From assembly GCA_961205875.1 (NCBI GenBank), contig OY540814.1, positions 4,632,993 through 4,696,992 on the forward strand: DNA of 64,000 bases. The letters run 5' to 3'. Numbering within the stretch: the first letter of the stretch is position 1; every line of letters begins with the position of its first letter. The notes under the pieces were generated by a model. That model had not been told where the DNA came from, ran no database searches, and saw nothing but the letters and a program-made list of their open reading frames with translations. Both the position numbers and the translations under genes were made by a program. The DNA is from Sialis fuliginosa (taxonomy: Eukaryota; Arthropoda; Insecta; Megaloptera; Sialidae). This document shows, piece by piece, positions 45,229 to 56,427 of this stretch.

Positions 45229-46361
45229 CTGTGGAGGCTAAAACAGATTATTTTTGCGTACAATTTTAATACTTACAGAATATGTTACAAAAGTGGTGTA
45301 GAATAATACCCTAATTTTGCTCCGATTTTGGTTGTCCGCGACAGGAGTTATCCATGGTTCAATTGCAAAATTCTTCAGATTTTCAGATTTTTGCTAAATA
45401 GCGGTCTAAATAAGTATTATACAAAAAAAAGTTTCAAATAAAAGTTAATCGCTATCAAATTCACTACAACCTCCATTTTGAAAAAAATTAAAAAATTCAT
45501 TTGTTTATCCGCTATGCCGATTAAAATGGCTAAAAACACACTTTTTTAAAGCTGTAATAACTAATAAAGTTTAACGTTTTTTAAGTTGATACCCCTAGAA
45601 AATAAACATTTTGTGGTACAGAACATTCACTGAAAATTAGGTCCTGATATCTTCAATTGTTTTTGTTTTATTAAATTGTTAATAATTAATTGTCTTTGAT
45701 TAACAATAAAAGTTTTTGTAAAACCTTTATTTTTGTAAAACTGTTTGTATGTGTTCTCAAAGACTTATATAATTGATTCCCACCATAAAAAAGTAAAAAT
45801 TTTCAATTCTTCGGCAAATGGTAGCACTAAAATCTTATTGTTGAGTTTTTTTTTATTTTAAACCAATTCAATTGTTTCATAGAACCACAAATATTTAAAA
45901 AATAATAGCCACGGACCTGCTCTGAATAATTATTTGTCTCTTGGTGAAAACCGTATTAAAATCGCTTCAGTAGTTTTCGAGATACGCGGTTAATGATATA
46001 AAAATAAACTTCTTTTTATGAAGGTAATGTTAATTAATTGTATTAACAGTCAATTTTAATAAAAATTGCGTAGTGTGTAATATATATTAAATAACATTAA
46101 AACTAATAAACCGATTTTAATATGGTTTTCACCAATAGATAAATAATTATTCAGAGCAGATTCCTGGCTATCATTTTTTTAAAAATATTTGTGGTTCTAT
46201 GAAACAATTGAATTGGTTTAAAATAAAATAAAAACTCAACAATAAGATTTTAGTGCTACCATTTGCCGAAGAATTGAAAATTTTTACTTTTTTATGGTGG
46301 GAATCGATTATATAAGTCTTTGAGAACACATACAAACAGTTTTACAAAAATAAAGGTTGAA
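45229..46361 (-). repeat. Interspersed repeat family, copy 2, with a foldback end
   Basis: 45229-46090 is the reverse complement of copy 1 (8975-11131) without the TTAA insertion. In addition, 46090-46361 is an inverted repetition of 45718-45990, so this copy ends as a hairpin (shared TCTGAATAATTATTTGTC, and AGACTTATATAATTGATTCC). Near 45700 it preserves the single-TTAA empty site of the piggyBac-like element in copy 1. It abuts a pogo-type transposase relic. Confidence 0.82.
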
Positions 46362-46364
46362 CGA

Positions 46365-46811
46365 TGTTGCTCTGCTTAGGTTAGTCGCTTCAGGTTTGCG
46401 CAAAGAAAGAATTTTATTTCTTTTCAGGAATGCGTTCATCCAATCTTTACCTGCCATTTTATTTTCAATCTATGTTTTCGGAAAATTTAACTTATACTTT
46501 GCAGCACAATCATAAGCCAAATGGCGTACATCTTTGGGACCCATGCCGTGAAATATTTGAGCGAGTGTCAACAAATACTCAACAAGGGTGTTTTCTTGTT
46601 CGACAGAGAAAACTTGTCGAGGAGTACCATATCCAAAAGTTGCATTTAGGAGTTCTTCTTTATATCTTGTAATAAACCGCTTCAACGAATTGCGACAAAT
46701 ACCATAATCTCGGATACTCTACATAATTTGGCGTTTCCCATAATAACCTGCTCTGCAGCTTGTTTAATTAAATCGAGTGGTTGTTTACCTCGATCGGTTT
46801 TTCTTTTGTAC
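46365..46811 (-). pseudogene. pogo/Tigger-type transposase N-terminal relic
   Basis: On the minus strand: YKRKTDRGKQPLDLIKQAAE (helix-turn-helix of the pipsqueak type), then a frameshift near 46710 into YGICRNSLKRFITRYKEELL. It then reads ATFGYGTPRQVFSVEQENTL and VEYLLTLAQIFHGMGPKDVR. An in-frame stop near 46485 is followed by [20 protein letters not shown] and [17 protein letters not shown]. The last block is the CENP-B-type DNA-binding domain signature of pogo/Tigger transposases. The DDE catalytic domain is absent: the relic stops exactly where the foldback repeat begins. Confidence 0.85.
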
Positions 46812-48205
46812 TAAATCAAACTTACCTGCAAAACACCAAGATTTATTAATTTAATTTTACTTTGCACATACGAAATAAATATATTTTACATCTGACTTTC
46901 ACAAACGTTTGTCGGCGACTGTTCAGTTTGGGTTTGTAACCTCTTCCCCCTCAAACAATGTATATGACGCAATATCTATAACTTGTTGCTATGCTGAGAT
47001 TTTGAATTCGGGACTTTTTACCCGACGGACTTTTAGCCCCACCCTACCCTACAAGAAACTTTTTTTGTTACTGCGTGAAATTAACATTTTAATATCGCAA
47101 AATTCTTTTTGCTTAAAAAATGATTAAATGTCATCGAGACATTTTTCAAAATTGTTTTTGTTCTATACAGACCTTCTCAGAGTCCATAAATCATTAAAAA
47201 AACGATTTTTTTCTTTGAACGCTTAGCACGGAATAGGGCGGTATGATAAAAAAATTTGAGTTTATTATTCAAAGACTAGAAAGTATCAGCTTCAAAAAAA
47301 CCCCTGGCTTATTAAAATTGAATCATTTTTCGCGGAAATACAGTAATTTAAAAAAATTACATTTCTTATTGTCTTTCAACGCTATAAAAGATGGAAAAAT
47401 ATCTTTTAGTTAAATCAAAAATTTAACAGCTGTGAACACGAAGAAAAAAAAATCGCAGCAACTTGCTATTTTGAGCAACTTTTTTGGATACTATTAACTA
47501 AATAAAAACACTTTCACATTTAAGATTTTGCCATTTTTAACAACATGATAAAAATTTGATAACTAAAAAATGAGAAAATACCGTTTTTCTTTACGTTTTA
47601 AAAACGAAAATCATGGGAGGAATAATTTTTTTTACGAAATCCTATGCAAGCATTTAATAGAGAACACTTTCAGCTTTCTAATAATATCAAATCGATTTTT
47701 GTGCGATCATTATTTCAGGATATACAGGAGTTTAAAGTCAAAAGTGTTATTTTTACTTTGATAGTGGATATCGTGGTCAAAAAAATCGTACGGAGATAAA
47801 AAAAAACGAATTTTCAAGAGAAAAGAACAAGCTTTTGAATGCTTGCATTGAATTTCTTTAAAAAAAAAATTTGCAAAAATTTTATGCTTTTTACGTTTAT
47901 AAAAAATGAAGGGATAATTTTTCGAACTCTTTTAACCCTTGGCACAGAGCGGCAGGGGATGATAAAAAATATTGAGCTCTTGATTCAAAAACTAGAAAGT
48001 ACAAGCTTAAGAATGAGCTTTGGATCATGCAAATCCAATCATTTTTCGCTGACAAGCAAACATCCCCAGGTGCCACTCTCCGATTTTAATGAAACTTAGT
48101 AAAAATGTTCTTTGGGTAAAAATTAAGGACACGTATTTTTATTTATACGTGCCAGTTTTTAAGTTTAGATGGTGAAATCGACCCTTGAAAATGAGGGTAA
48201 AATTT
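46812..48205. repeat. AT-rich region with a divergent direct repeat
   Basis: 47210-47345 and 47930-48050 are diverged direct copies. Both contain a GGCA or GCACGGAATAGGGCGG-like start, GATAAAAAA, a TTCAAA-ACTAGAAAGTA block and AATCATTTTTCGC. A third partial block lies near 47580-47700. No coding region. The family is unknown. Confidence 0.5.
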
Positions 48206-48287
48206 TAAAGGACCCCGCACAAAAGCAATGGAAAAACACTCTCGGTGGATTTTGACCAAACTCACGGAAATAGAAACTACATAATAT
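48206..48287 (+). repeat. Left arm of a repeat interrupted by the Gypsy fossil
   Basis: GGACCCCGCACAAAAGCAAT, ACTCTCGGTGGATTTTGACC and CTACATAATAT are repeated in inverted orientation at 54815-54897. Similarity stops at 48287, exactly where a TG-starting LTR begins. Confidence 0.75.
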
Positions 48288-51200
48288 TGTTAGTAAATAT
48301 TTCTAAAATAAAACTCCTTTATAAATTTGTAAAATAGTATTTAATTATTCAATATTTAAAACATACGCTCGCAAGCAATCTTGCATACAGATACTCTGAT
48401 AAGCCAATGTGTCTTTCTTTGTGCATCTGCATCTCAGATCCACTTCACAAAATGTAAACATTATCACCAGGGCTAGGGTGAATAGACTAAACAAACTACT
48501 CTTATCTTATATAACATTATGTGTATTGTGTATATTATGTACCTATGTATTAAAATAATTTTTTGTATTTAAATATTCTTAACAATTCGGCCATCCTGCA
48601 TAATATTCGCGTCCTCGCGAATTGTTTTGTGATGCTCGTCTTTACTCAATCTGGAAAAATACAAACATTTCTCACAGTATCATTACCTTGCGTAAACAGC
48701 TTTAGGACAGTTGTAATTTTTTTTACACAAAAATGCCATTCATTTATAGCACGTAATATGAGTACTTGTACTTGAATGCAATCAGTAGCATAAGACACAC
48801 GCGTCTTACATTTACATATTTGGTCAGTGCATCGTAATCAGTAATAATAAAATTTACAACTGAGCAATCGTAATAGAAATGCTCTCTCAACAAATATATA
48901 CCGAAATATTTTGTTTTGTTTTTCTGCAGAAACCTGCTCACTTTTTCTCAGTTCATTATTTTCTGATTTCATAAGACATATACGAATAAATATAGGTTAC
49001 GTGTGTGGCCAGTACATCGCAATCCCATACATACTCGAATTATAATGTCTCCCTCAATCAGTTATGTACTAACGTAGCTAGTTCTTTCAACAGCAACTTA
49101 TTACGTTAACTACTTTACTCGACAGTAATCTGCACTTACATCGAAACATTTCATTCAACAACCTACATACTCCGTCGAATAATTATTCTCGGCAGTCACC
49201 TGCCCTTACATCGTAGCATTTCACTCATCAGCAACCTGTTCTGTTAACTGATCATTCTCAGATCGAAGCTTTTCACTCACAATCAGCAGCCTGCCCTGTT
49301 AACTGATTCTTCTCGGCAGTAGCCTGCCCTCATACCGAAGCATTATATTCACAATCAGCACAACCTGCTCTATTAATTAATTATCCTCAGCAGTAGCCTG
49401 CCCTCATATCGAAGCATTAAAAATTCATTCACAATCAGCAGCAACCTGCTCTGTTAATTACTTATTTCCGGCAGTAACCTGCACTCAAATCGAAGCATTC
49501 AAAATTTATTCAGCAGCAACCTGCTATGTTAATTACTTATTCTCGGCAGTAACCTGCACTCAAATCGAAAATTCATTCAGCAGCAACCTGCTCTATTAAC
49601 TAATTATTCTCAGCAGAAATCTGCCCTTACAAAAACTTACAGTTTAAATTTAGTTTATAAAAACTTACAACCTACAAATAGTCCAGCTTTTTCTTTCAGC
49701 AGCGACCTGCTATGTTAATTATTTATTCTCGGTAGTAATCTACCCTTGTAACTTAGCACTGACTGCTTTCTTATTTAATTTAGAACACAGTACATTTCTG
49801 TTTTTACCACTGTCCTACAGCTGATAACTGTATATCTTATTTTACATATTACTATTAACTTTCAAGCAAATCAATCAAATCTTCTGTATCTCTGATTTCA
49901 TCATCAGACTCAGAACTACTGGATGTACCGGGAGTACTACAATAGCGTCTCAAACTGTCAGCTGCCACAACTGTTTTAAAATTTTTATAGCCTTTAAGCC
50001 CTTTTATACTTCGAATTTCATATCTGTCATTACCTAAAACCTTTATTACAGTATAGGGACCATTACAATAAGAATCAAGTTTCTTATTGATTCCTGTACG
50101 ACCACAGGACATACCATCCCTCCACAAAACCAAATCGCCCTTTACATACTTTCTTGGCGCCTTGTGTTTCTTATCATACCTTTCTTTTGCTTTTTCAGCA
50201 ACTTTCTCTAAATTTCGACCTGCTCTTTCTCGTTTCATTACAACATCTTTTTCCGATGTTACATTTTCTAAATTATTTAAGAGTCGCCCTTTATGGCTGA
50301 ACATCAGCTCATACGGAGTATAGTTAGTACTTGCATTCACTGTATTATTCATTCCCCAGACTATTTCTGCAATTTTGTCGTCCCAATGCTTTTCATTATC
50401 TATCGAAGGTTTTATAGAATTTAAAAATGTTCTATGAAACCTTTCTACTTGCCCATTCGCCCTTGGTGTACATACCGCTGTCAAGATATGTCTTATTTGT
50501 TTACTATTTACAAATTCGGTAAAATATCTACTAGTGAATGCCTTACCCCTGTCAGAAATGATTCTTCTAGGATACCCAACAAAAGTACCGAATATTTGGC
50601 GTAAATGTTTGATACATTCACTTGAACCAAGAGTTTTACACGGCATTACCATAAAATATTTTGTAAACGCATCAACAATTGTAAGTATGTACATGTATCC
50701 GGATTTACTTTTTGGAAATGGACCGATATGATCTACGTGAACTGTATCCATTGGTACGCTAGTTTTTTCGATCGGATGCAATTCGCCTTCACTTCTCCCA
50801 TGATTTCCCTTATTATATGCACAGTCAATACAAGCAGAGACATACTTTTTTATAAAACGCGTCATCTTTGCAAACCAGTAATTTTCTTTAATTAGCGATT
50901 CACATCTTTTAAGGCCTGGATGCCCAATTTCATCGTGATATTTTTTTCATTATTTGCCATCTTGCTGATTTAGGCACAACTAACCTTTCTCCAATATGAG
51001 TTTTCCTATACAAACGATTATTTTTATATACATATTCTCCCTTAAAGTCATTAGTACCTGTCTTCAATTGATCCACAATTTGTCTCAAACAATCATCTTG
51101 CATTTGTACCGTTAAGAACCAATCATCGACATTCGCAACTTGAGTAATATTTACAGAAATAGCGTTTCTACTAAGAGCATCAACATGAGTCATTAATTTA

Positions 51201-54022
51201 CCTGACTGATGTAAAATCTCAAAATCAAAGTCCTGAATTAACAACCACCAACGAGCTATACGTGGAATAAGATCGCGTTTTGTGAAAGTGTATCGTACAG
51301 CACTGCAATCTGTAATAATTTTAAAGTGGATGCCTAATAAATATATTCGAAATCGTTTTAAAGATTCGACAACTGCCAGTGTTTCTAATTCATAACTATG
51401 GTACACTTGCTCTGCACTACTAGTCACTCTACTAAAATATGCCACGGGTTGCTTATCTCCATTTAATTGTTTTTGCATCAAAATTCCGCCTAATCCTTTG
51501 CTACTAGCATCTGTATGTACTTCGGTTTCTAGTTTTGAATCAAATGAAGTTAGCACAGGTTTATTAACTAGCGCTTGTTTTAGTGAGTCAAATGCTTTTT
51601 GTTGCTGATCGCCCCAATACCAATTAGTATTCTTTTTCGTTAGATTTGTCAAAGGACTCGCAATTATTGCAAAACTCTTTATAAATTTGCGAAAATACCC
51701 TGCTAAACCTAAAAATTGTCGCACTTCATGTACATTACGAGGTACTCTAAATTTCTCGACAGCCTCTGTCTTTTTACTACCTGGAGAAATACCCGTTGCA
51801 CTTATTGTATGACCTAAATATTCGATTTCTGACTTTAAAAAGGAACACTTTTTCAAATTCAATTTAAGTCCTGATTGACTTATAACATCAAAAACCCTAT
51901 TTAGTAAGAACAAACCATCTTTTACAGTAGTTGAAGGAATTAAAATGTCATCCATATAAACGAGTATATTTTCATTACGTAAAGTACCGATAATTTTATT
52001 TATTAATCTTTGAAACACGGATGGTGCATTCATTAAACCATATGGGGTTCTTAAGTACTCATAATGACCTTCAGTAGTAATAAAAGCCGTTTTTGCTATA
52101 GACTCTTCAGATACAGGTATTTGATGAAAACCCTGACTACAATCTAAGCTACTAAAATATGTTTTGTTAGCTAAACAGTTCAATTGTTCCTCTATATTTG
52201 GCATTGGAAAGACATCTTTCACTGTATTTTTATTCAATGCGCGGAAATCTACACACAAACGAAGATCCCCGTTTTTCTTTTTAACTAAAATTACTGGGCT
52301 TGCAAAGTCAGATTTAGATTCTCTAATAATTCCAGCATCTAAAAGGTCTTTAATTTTTTCTTGTACTATTTCTCTTTCTTTAAATGGCAGCCTGTAAGGC
52401 TTATAACACACAGGTTTAGGATCTTTCAACACAATTGACAGTTTTTCATCTCGCACGACACCCAACTGCTTTGTAGTACTCGCAAAACAACATCCCCACT
52501 TATTCAACAACTCTTTGAGAGCCTTAACTGCATCTGACCCTACTGATTTATCTACATCAACCTCATCTATGTTGATTTTATTGCTACATGCATTATTACA
52601 ATTACTCACCCTCAGACAAAGTTTTTCATTAGATGCTTGAATTTCAGCACACGCATCACCTCGGCTTATCAACTGACCCTCCATGAAATAGATAGGCTGA
52701 TTGCCCATATTTGAGATGATCAACTGAGATCGTGGAGCCTGATGAATTCCAGCTGGTACGTACACGACAGCTTGGCCTAAAGCATATGCCTTTTCCGCCG
52801 TATATACATTCGTTCCTTCTGGCACATCATTCACTTTAACTGTCGTTAGTACAGATTTTCCACTACAAACTTTTACACTTTCCATTAATGTTATTTTTGA
52901 GCGTTCTGCAGAGTCGTTAAGAGTTATTCCACGTAAATAATCACATAAATCCTCTACAACGTTAGCTTCACCACTGTTAACTACCACTGATAGTCCGTCG
53001 GTATTTAAAACAGTTTGACCAATAATGATGTCCATTCCACCGTCTAACACTTCGTCGGTAACCACTGCTGTGGTGTCTAATGACACGTCATCTATTAGCA
53101 AAGAAAACGTTGCCTCTAAGTTACAAAAAACATATTTACCACCGAATCCCTTCAATACGTTTTCATTTTTCTGTATATTCAATTCCAGCCGTCTTACTAC
53201 ACACATTGAAATAACATTTACCTCACTTCCTGTGTCTAAATAACCAACAACATAATAGCCATTGATTTTGCATGCTTTCTTGTAAGTATTGTTAATTTCT
53301 GAGTAGTCAATAACTTTAACATTTTTTATTTGATCACGCTTTTCTTTTTGTTTTGATTCACATTCGTTACTTAAATGTCCTTTCATGTTACATGTAAAAC
53401 AACGCGGAATACGTTGCTGGCAATCACGTGCGATATGACCGTTTTTCCCACAGTTATAACAACGTTTAGCATTATTTGAGAACGAGTTATTCCTATGTTT
53501 CTTCGTGTATGATGGAGATACATAAGCTTCATATCGTGAACGTTTGAGAAAATTTGGTGGTTGGTAATTAGAACGCTTGGCAAAACTCGAGGATGGCGAT
53601 TGGTAATTGTCCATCGGTGCAATAAATCCAGCGTAGAGCTCATCAGGTCTCGTGCATTGAAAAGCCCGCGCGTTTGCTTGCAATTCTAAGGGCAATCCTT
53701 TAATAATGCACGAAATTGTAGCATCATTATCAAGTCTACACTGTTGCGTTAGCGATAATTTAGAATGATAATAATGCGTCATCGTTTCCTCAGGACGCTT
53801 ATCACGAGCTACTAGTTCCTCCAGAATAGTAGCATAGTCACTGTAGCGAGGAAATGCGAGTGTAATTAGCTCTTTCCATTCCTGCCATGATTTATCATAA
53901 TCCTCCAATCGATTAAACCAATTTCTTGCAGCTCCCTTTAATTTATTTTGCATAAAACAAATTTTTTCGTAGTCCGTCCATTTATGGATTTCCCCAAACT
54001 GCTCAATTTTTTGAATCCATAA
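48288..54022 (-). mobile_element. Ty3/Gypsy LTR retrotransposon fossil
   Basis: An ancient or sub-recent Ty3/Gypsy copy on the minus strand. In its own 5' to 3' order the parts are Gag with two CCHC knuckles (for example CYNCGKNGHIARDC) near 53400, aspartic protease (YLDTGSEVNVIS) near 53230, reverse transcriptase with YMDDIL near 51960, RNase H near 51500-51200, and integrase from about 50870 to 49855. A 3' non-coding part and one LTR of about 653 bp (48288-48940, TG...CA edges with an adjacent purine tract) follow. The copy is broken, with roughly two to three breaks, and only one LTR was recognised, so an LTR-divergence age cannot be given. It is inserted in another repeat whose arms lie on both sides. 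Confidence 0.9.
49110..49740. repeat. Tandem repeat in the Gypsy 3' non-coding region
   Basis: About seven degenerate units of some 70-95 bp, each with a CAGCAGCAACCTGCTCTGTT-like half and a CTCGGCAGTAACCTGC-like half followed by a CGAAGCATT word. They lie between the integrase end and the LTR and appear to be part of the element. Confidence 0.75.
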
Positions 54023-54042
54023 GTTTTAAAGTCAAATTAACA

Positions 54043-54790
54043 AAAGGATGTGACTAGATATAAAAAAACGGACCTCGGATTGGAATTCAGTGATACCGAA
54101 AACCCAATTATTAAAACTTTTATTTTTTATATCCTTTTGTTAATTTGACTTTAAAACTACCTTGACCTTGACTCGATACAGAAAAGTGGACCTCGGATTC
54201 GGGTTCGGCGACCCAAAAATCTGCCTGTACATTTTCAGATTTTTGTAATGGCCTTTTGTTTATTTGACCTTGAAATAACTTTGTGTTACACTCGATACAG
54301 AACAGCAGATCTCGGATTCGGATTCAGCGATCCCGAAAACCTAAATGTACATTTTTGCAGATTTTTGTAATGGCTTTTTGTTTATTTGACCTTGAATCGA
54401 CCTTGACCCTTCACTCGATATAGAAAAGTAGACCTCGGATTCGAATTCAGCGATCGCGAAAACCTAAATTTACATTTTTGTAATGGCTTTTTGTTTATTT
54501 GACCTTGAATCGACCTTGACCTTCACCCGATACAGAAAAGTAAACCTCGGATTCGGATTTAACGATCCCGAATACCTATCTGCACATTTTTTCAGATTTT
54601 TGTAATGGCCTTTTGTTTATTTGACCTTGAATCGACCTTGATCCTTCACTCGATACAGAAAAGTAGACCTCGGATTCGGATTCAGCGACCCCGAAAACCT
54701 TTGAATATATATTTTTTTTAGATTTTTTTGATGGTTTTTTGGTAATATGACTTTGAAATGACCATGAAGATAGAGTTTGCGGACCCATGT
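54043..54790 (-). repeat. Six-unit tandem array, period about 118 bp
   Basis: The marker GACCTCGGATTCGGATTCAG recurs near 54071, 54189, 54308, 54431, 54543 and 54666, spacing 112-123 bp. Each unit also carries TTTATTTGACCTTGAATCG and TCGATACAGAAAAGT. The wording resembles the 1.2-kb palindrome at 61609-62853. On its right it merges into the inverted arm at 54815-54897. Satellite-like, non-coding. Confidence 0.85.
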
Positions 54791-54810
54791 TATATGGACA
54801 ACTATGATCA

Positions 54811-55143
54811 CTATATTATGTAGAATCTATTTCCGTGGGTTTGGTCAAAATCCACCGAGAGTGTTTTTCCATTGCTTTTGTGCGGGGTCCTTTCTATTTG
54901 TTTAGCGGTGAATAATATAATATAAAATGGTACCAAAAAAAATGCTCTAATGTAATCGGGATGGGTCATATGGGGCCAAGACATGTCAAATTGATCTTTC
55001 AACTTCATTAAGAAATTGATAAGATCGCGATCTAAATCATCACGGGTGTTTTTTTCACTAGATATTTTTTGTAAGATTGTTGTACTCAACACATCATTAC
55101 GATTGCCTGATTCCAACACGTCTTCTGGTGCCGCACCAAGCAT
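54811..55143 (-). CDS. Unrecognised 110-residue open frame
   Basis: The minus strand reads MLGAAPEDVLESGNRNDVLS, then charged text with DDLDRDLINFLMKLKDQFDM and SWPHMTHPDYIRAFFLVPFY. Composition from residue 10 to 80 looks protein-like, while the C-terminal end overlaps the inverted repeat arm. I do not recognise a family. It may be part of the neighbouring transposon remnants. A functional gene is unlikely. Confidence 0.3.
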   Translation of the reverse strand: MLGAAPEDVLESGNRNDVLSTTILQKISSEKNTRDDLDRDLINFLMKLKDQFDMSWPHMTHPDYIRAFFLVPFYIILFTAKQIERTPHKSNGKTLSVDFDQTHGNRFYII

Positions 55144-55452
55144 TTCCAGCTTGAGTGTGTTTAATTTTTGGCTCTTCTAAGTTTGCGCGAAAGCAGCATG
55201 ATTATTTCCTGTGACGAACCTTTGGTGTATTTCATTTACGGAATCGTGATCTATTTTTCCTCTTAATAACACATCTGACTTGATGTCACGAAATGGCTTA
55301 AAGGAAAATTACTAATAAAAGTGAAACATGTGCAGCGGCTATTTTTGCACTGCGCTTTCGCAACAAAATACTTTGTGTTTTTTGGTCATAGCATTTATGC
55401 TCCAAAAAACGTAAAATATAATAAGGAAATACATCTTTGAAATAATTGTTGA

Positions 55453-55503
55453 ATGCATAAAAAAGGCCCCTCTATCAATGGATAGAGAAGCCTTTTCATG
55501 CAT
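55453..55503. terminator. Strong stem-loop, terminator-like in form
   Basis: ATGCAT...AAAGGC.CCTCTATC, a three-base loop, then the complementary arm ending GCCTTTT and ATGCAT. The arms pair over about 22 of 24 positions. In a eukaryote it is more likely a small palindrome within a repeat than a true terminator. Confidence 0.4.
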
Positions 55504-55690
55504 CATATATGTCCCTCTTGGCCGTCTTAGGTACTTATTGCGTGACGCTCAAGTTCATGTCTGATCGCCCAGGAGCGTTGCCCGCCCTTCACCCCGTGGA
55601 GGTGGGGACAGGATTTCCGAGAACACGATCAGCGCGGATAACTGATATAGAACGTTTTGCTTATATGCACCAAGTAAGATTTTGCTAGAG
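55504..55690. other. GC-rich patch of unknown origin
   Basis: The sequence from CCTCTTGGCCGTCTTAGG to GATCAGCGCGGATAACTG is clearly richer in GC than its surroundings and contains CACCCCGTGGAGGTGGGG, a short palindrome. It could be the end of an unrecognised retroelement. No frame stands out. Confidence 0.35.
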
Positions 55691-55727
55691 TATAATATGC
55701 GATCTGTATCCTAGAATGGCGAAAGAT

Positions 55728-56257
55728 TTATGTGTTTTGAAGAGAGACCAGAGTGTTGAATGCATCAGTCCAACCTCTTGGTAACCTCCATTTATCATTT
55801 AAAAAATTCTCCCAAAAGTCACGTGGCATTAATATTTCAGAACACGAAGTTGGCTCTAGAGGGAGAGAAGTGGTATGAGCATATTCTCTATCATTTGTTG
55901 TGACATTACATTTGGGAGAATATAAGTCATTTTCATCCATGGATGTTTCATGGTTATTGTTTCCTGAAAAAACTGGAAATTTGGATTGAATGCTGCTGAA
56001 AACTGGGAAATATCCATAGACATTATTTTATTAGCCTTGCCACCCGAATATAATGTTTCATCATTGATATCATTAATATTAAATTTTATTTCACTCGACT
56101 GAATCGATGGACATGAATATTGAAGGTATATATTTTCGATCTTTTCGAATTGTCGTTTGAAAATCCAGTAACACTGTGCCGTATATACCCTAACTGTTTT
56201 TTTTATGCGAATTCGTAAACCCGGCTTGAGCCAAAATGTAACGGCACACGCGCTCAA
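55728..56257 (-). pseudogene. Unrecognised open-frame pair, probably transposon-derived
   Basis: Two minus-strand frames overlap: 56257-55856 and 55940-55728. They seem to share one message after a frame change near 55930, where HPWM joins DENDLYSPKCNVTTNDREYA and ends DFWENFLNDKWRLPRGWTDA. I recognise no domain. The position directly downstream of the DDE transposase relic suggests a companion or 3' part of the same element, but this is inference. Confidence 0.35.
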
Positions 56258-56427
56258 AAAACATTTTTTTGTTCTATATGTTTTACCCTCAGAAAAAACT
56301 TTAGTACTCTAGTACCCCATTTTTTTAAAAATTTATTTCTACATAAATATTTCGTTTAACATTACTTTATAAAACAATATTTTCTCCAATTGAAAGCGTG
56401 TAAATTTTTATCAAAAAGTACGGATGA

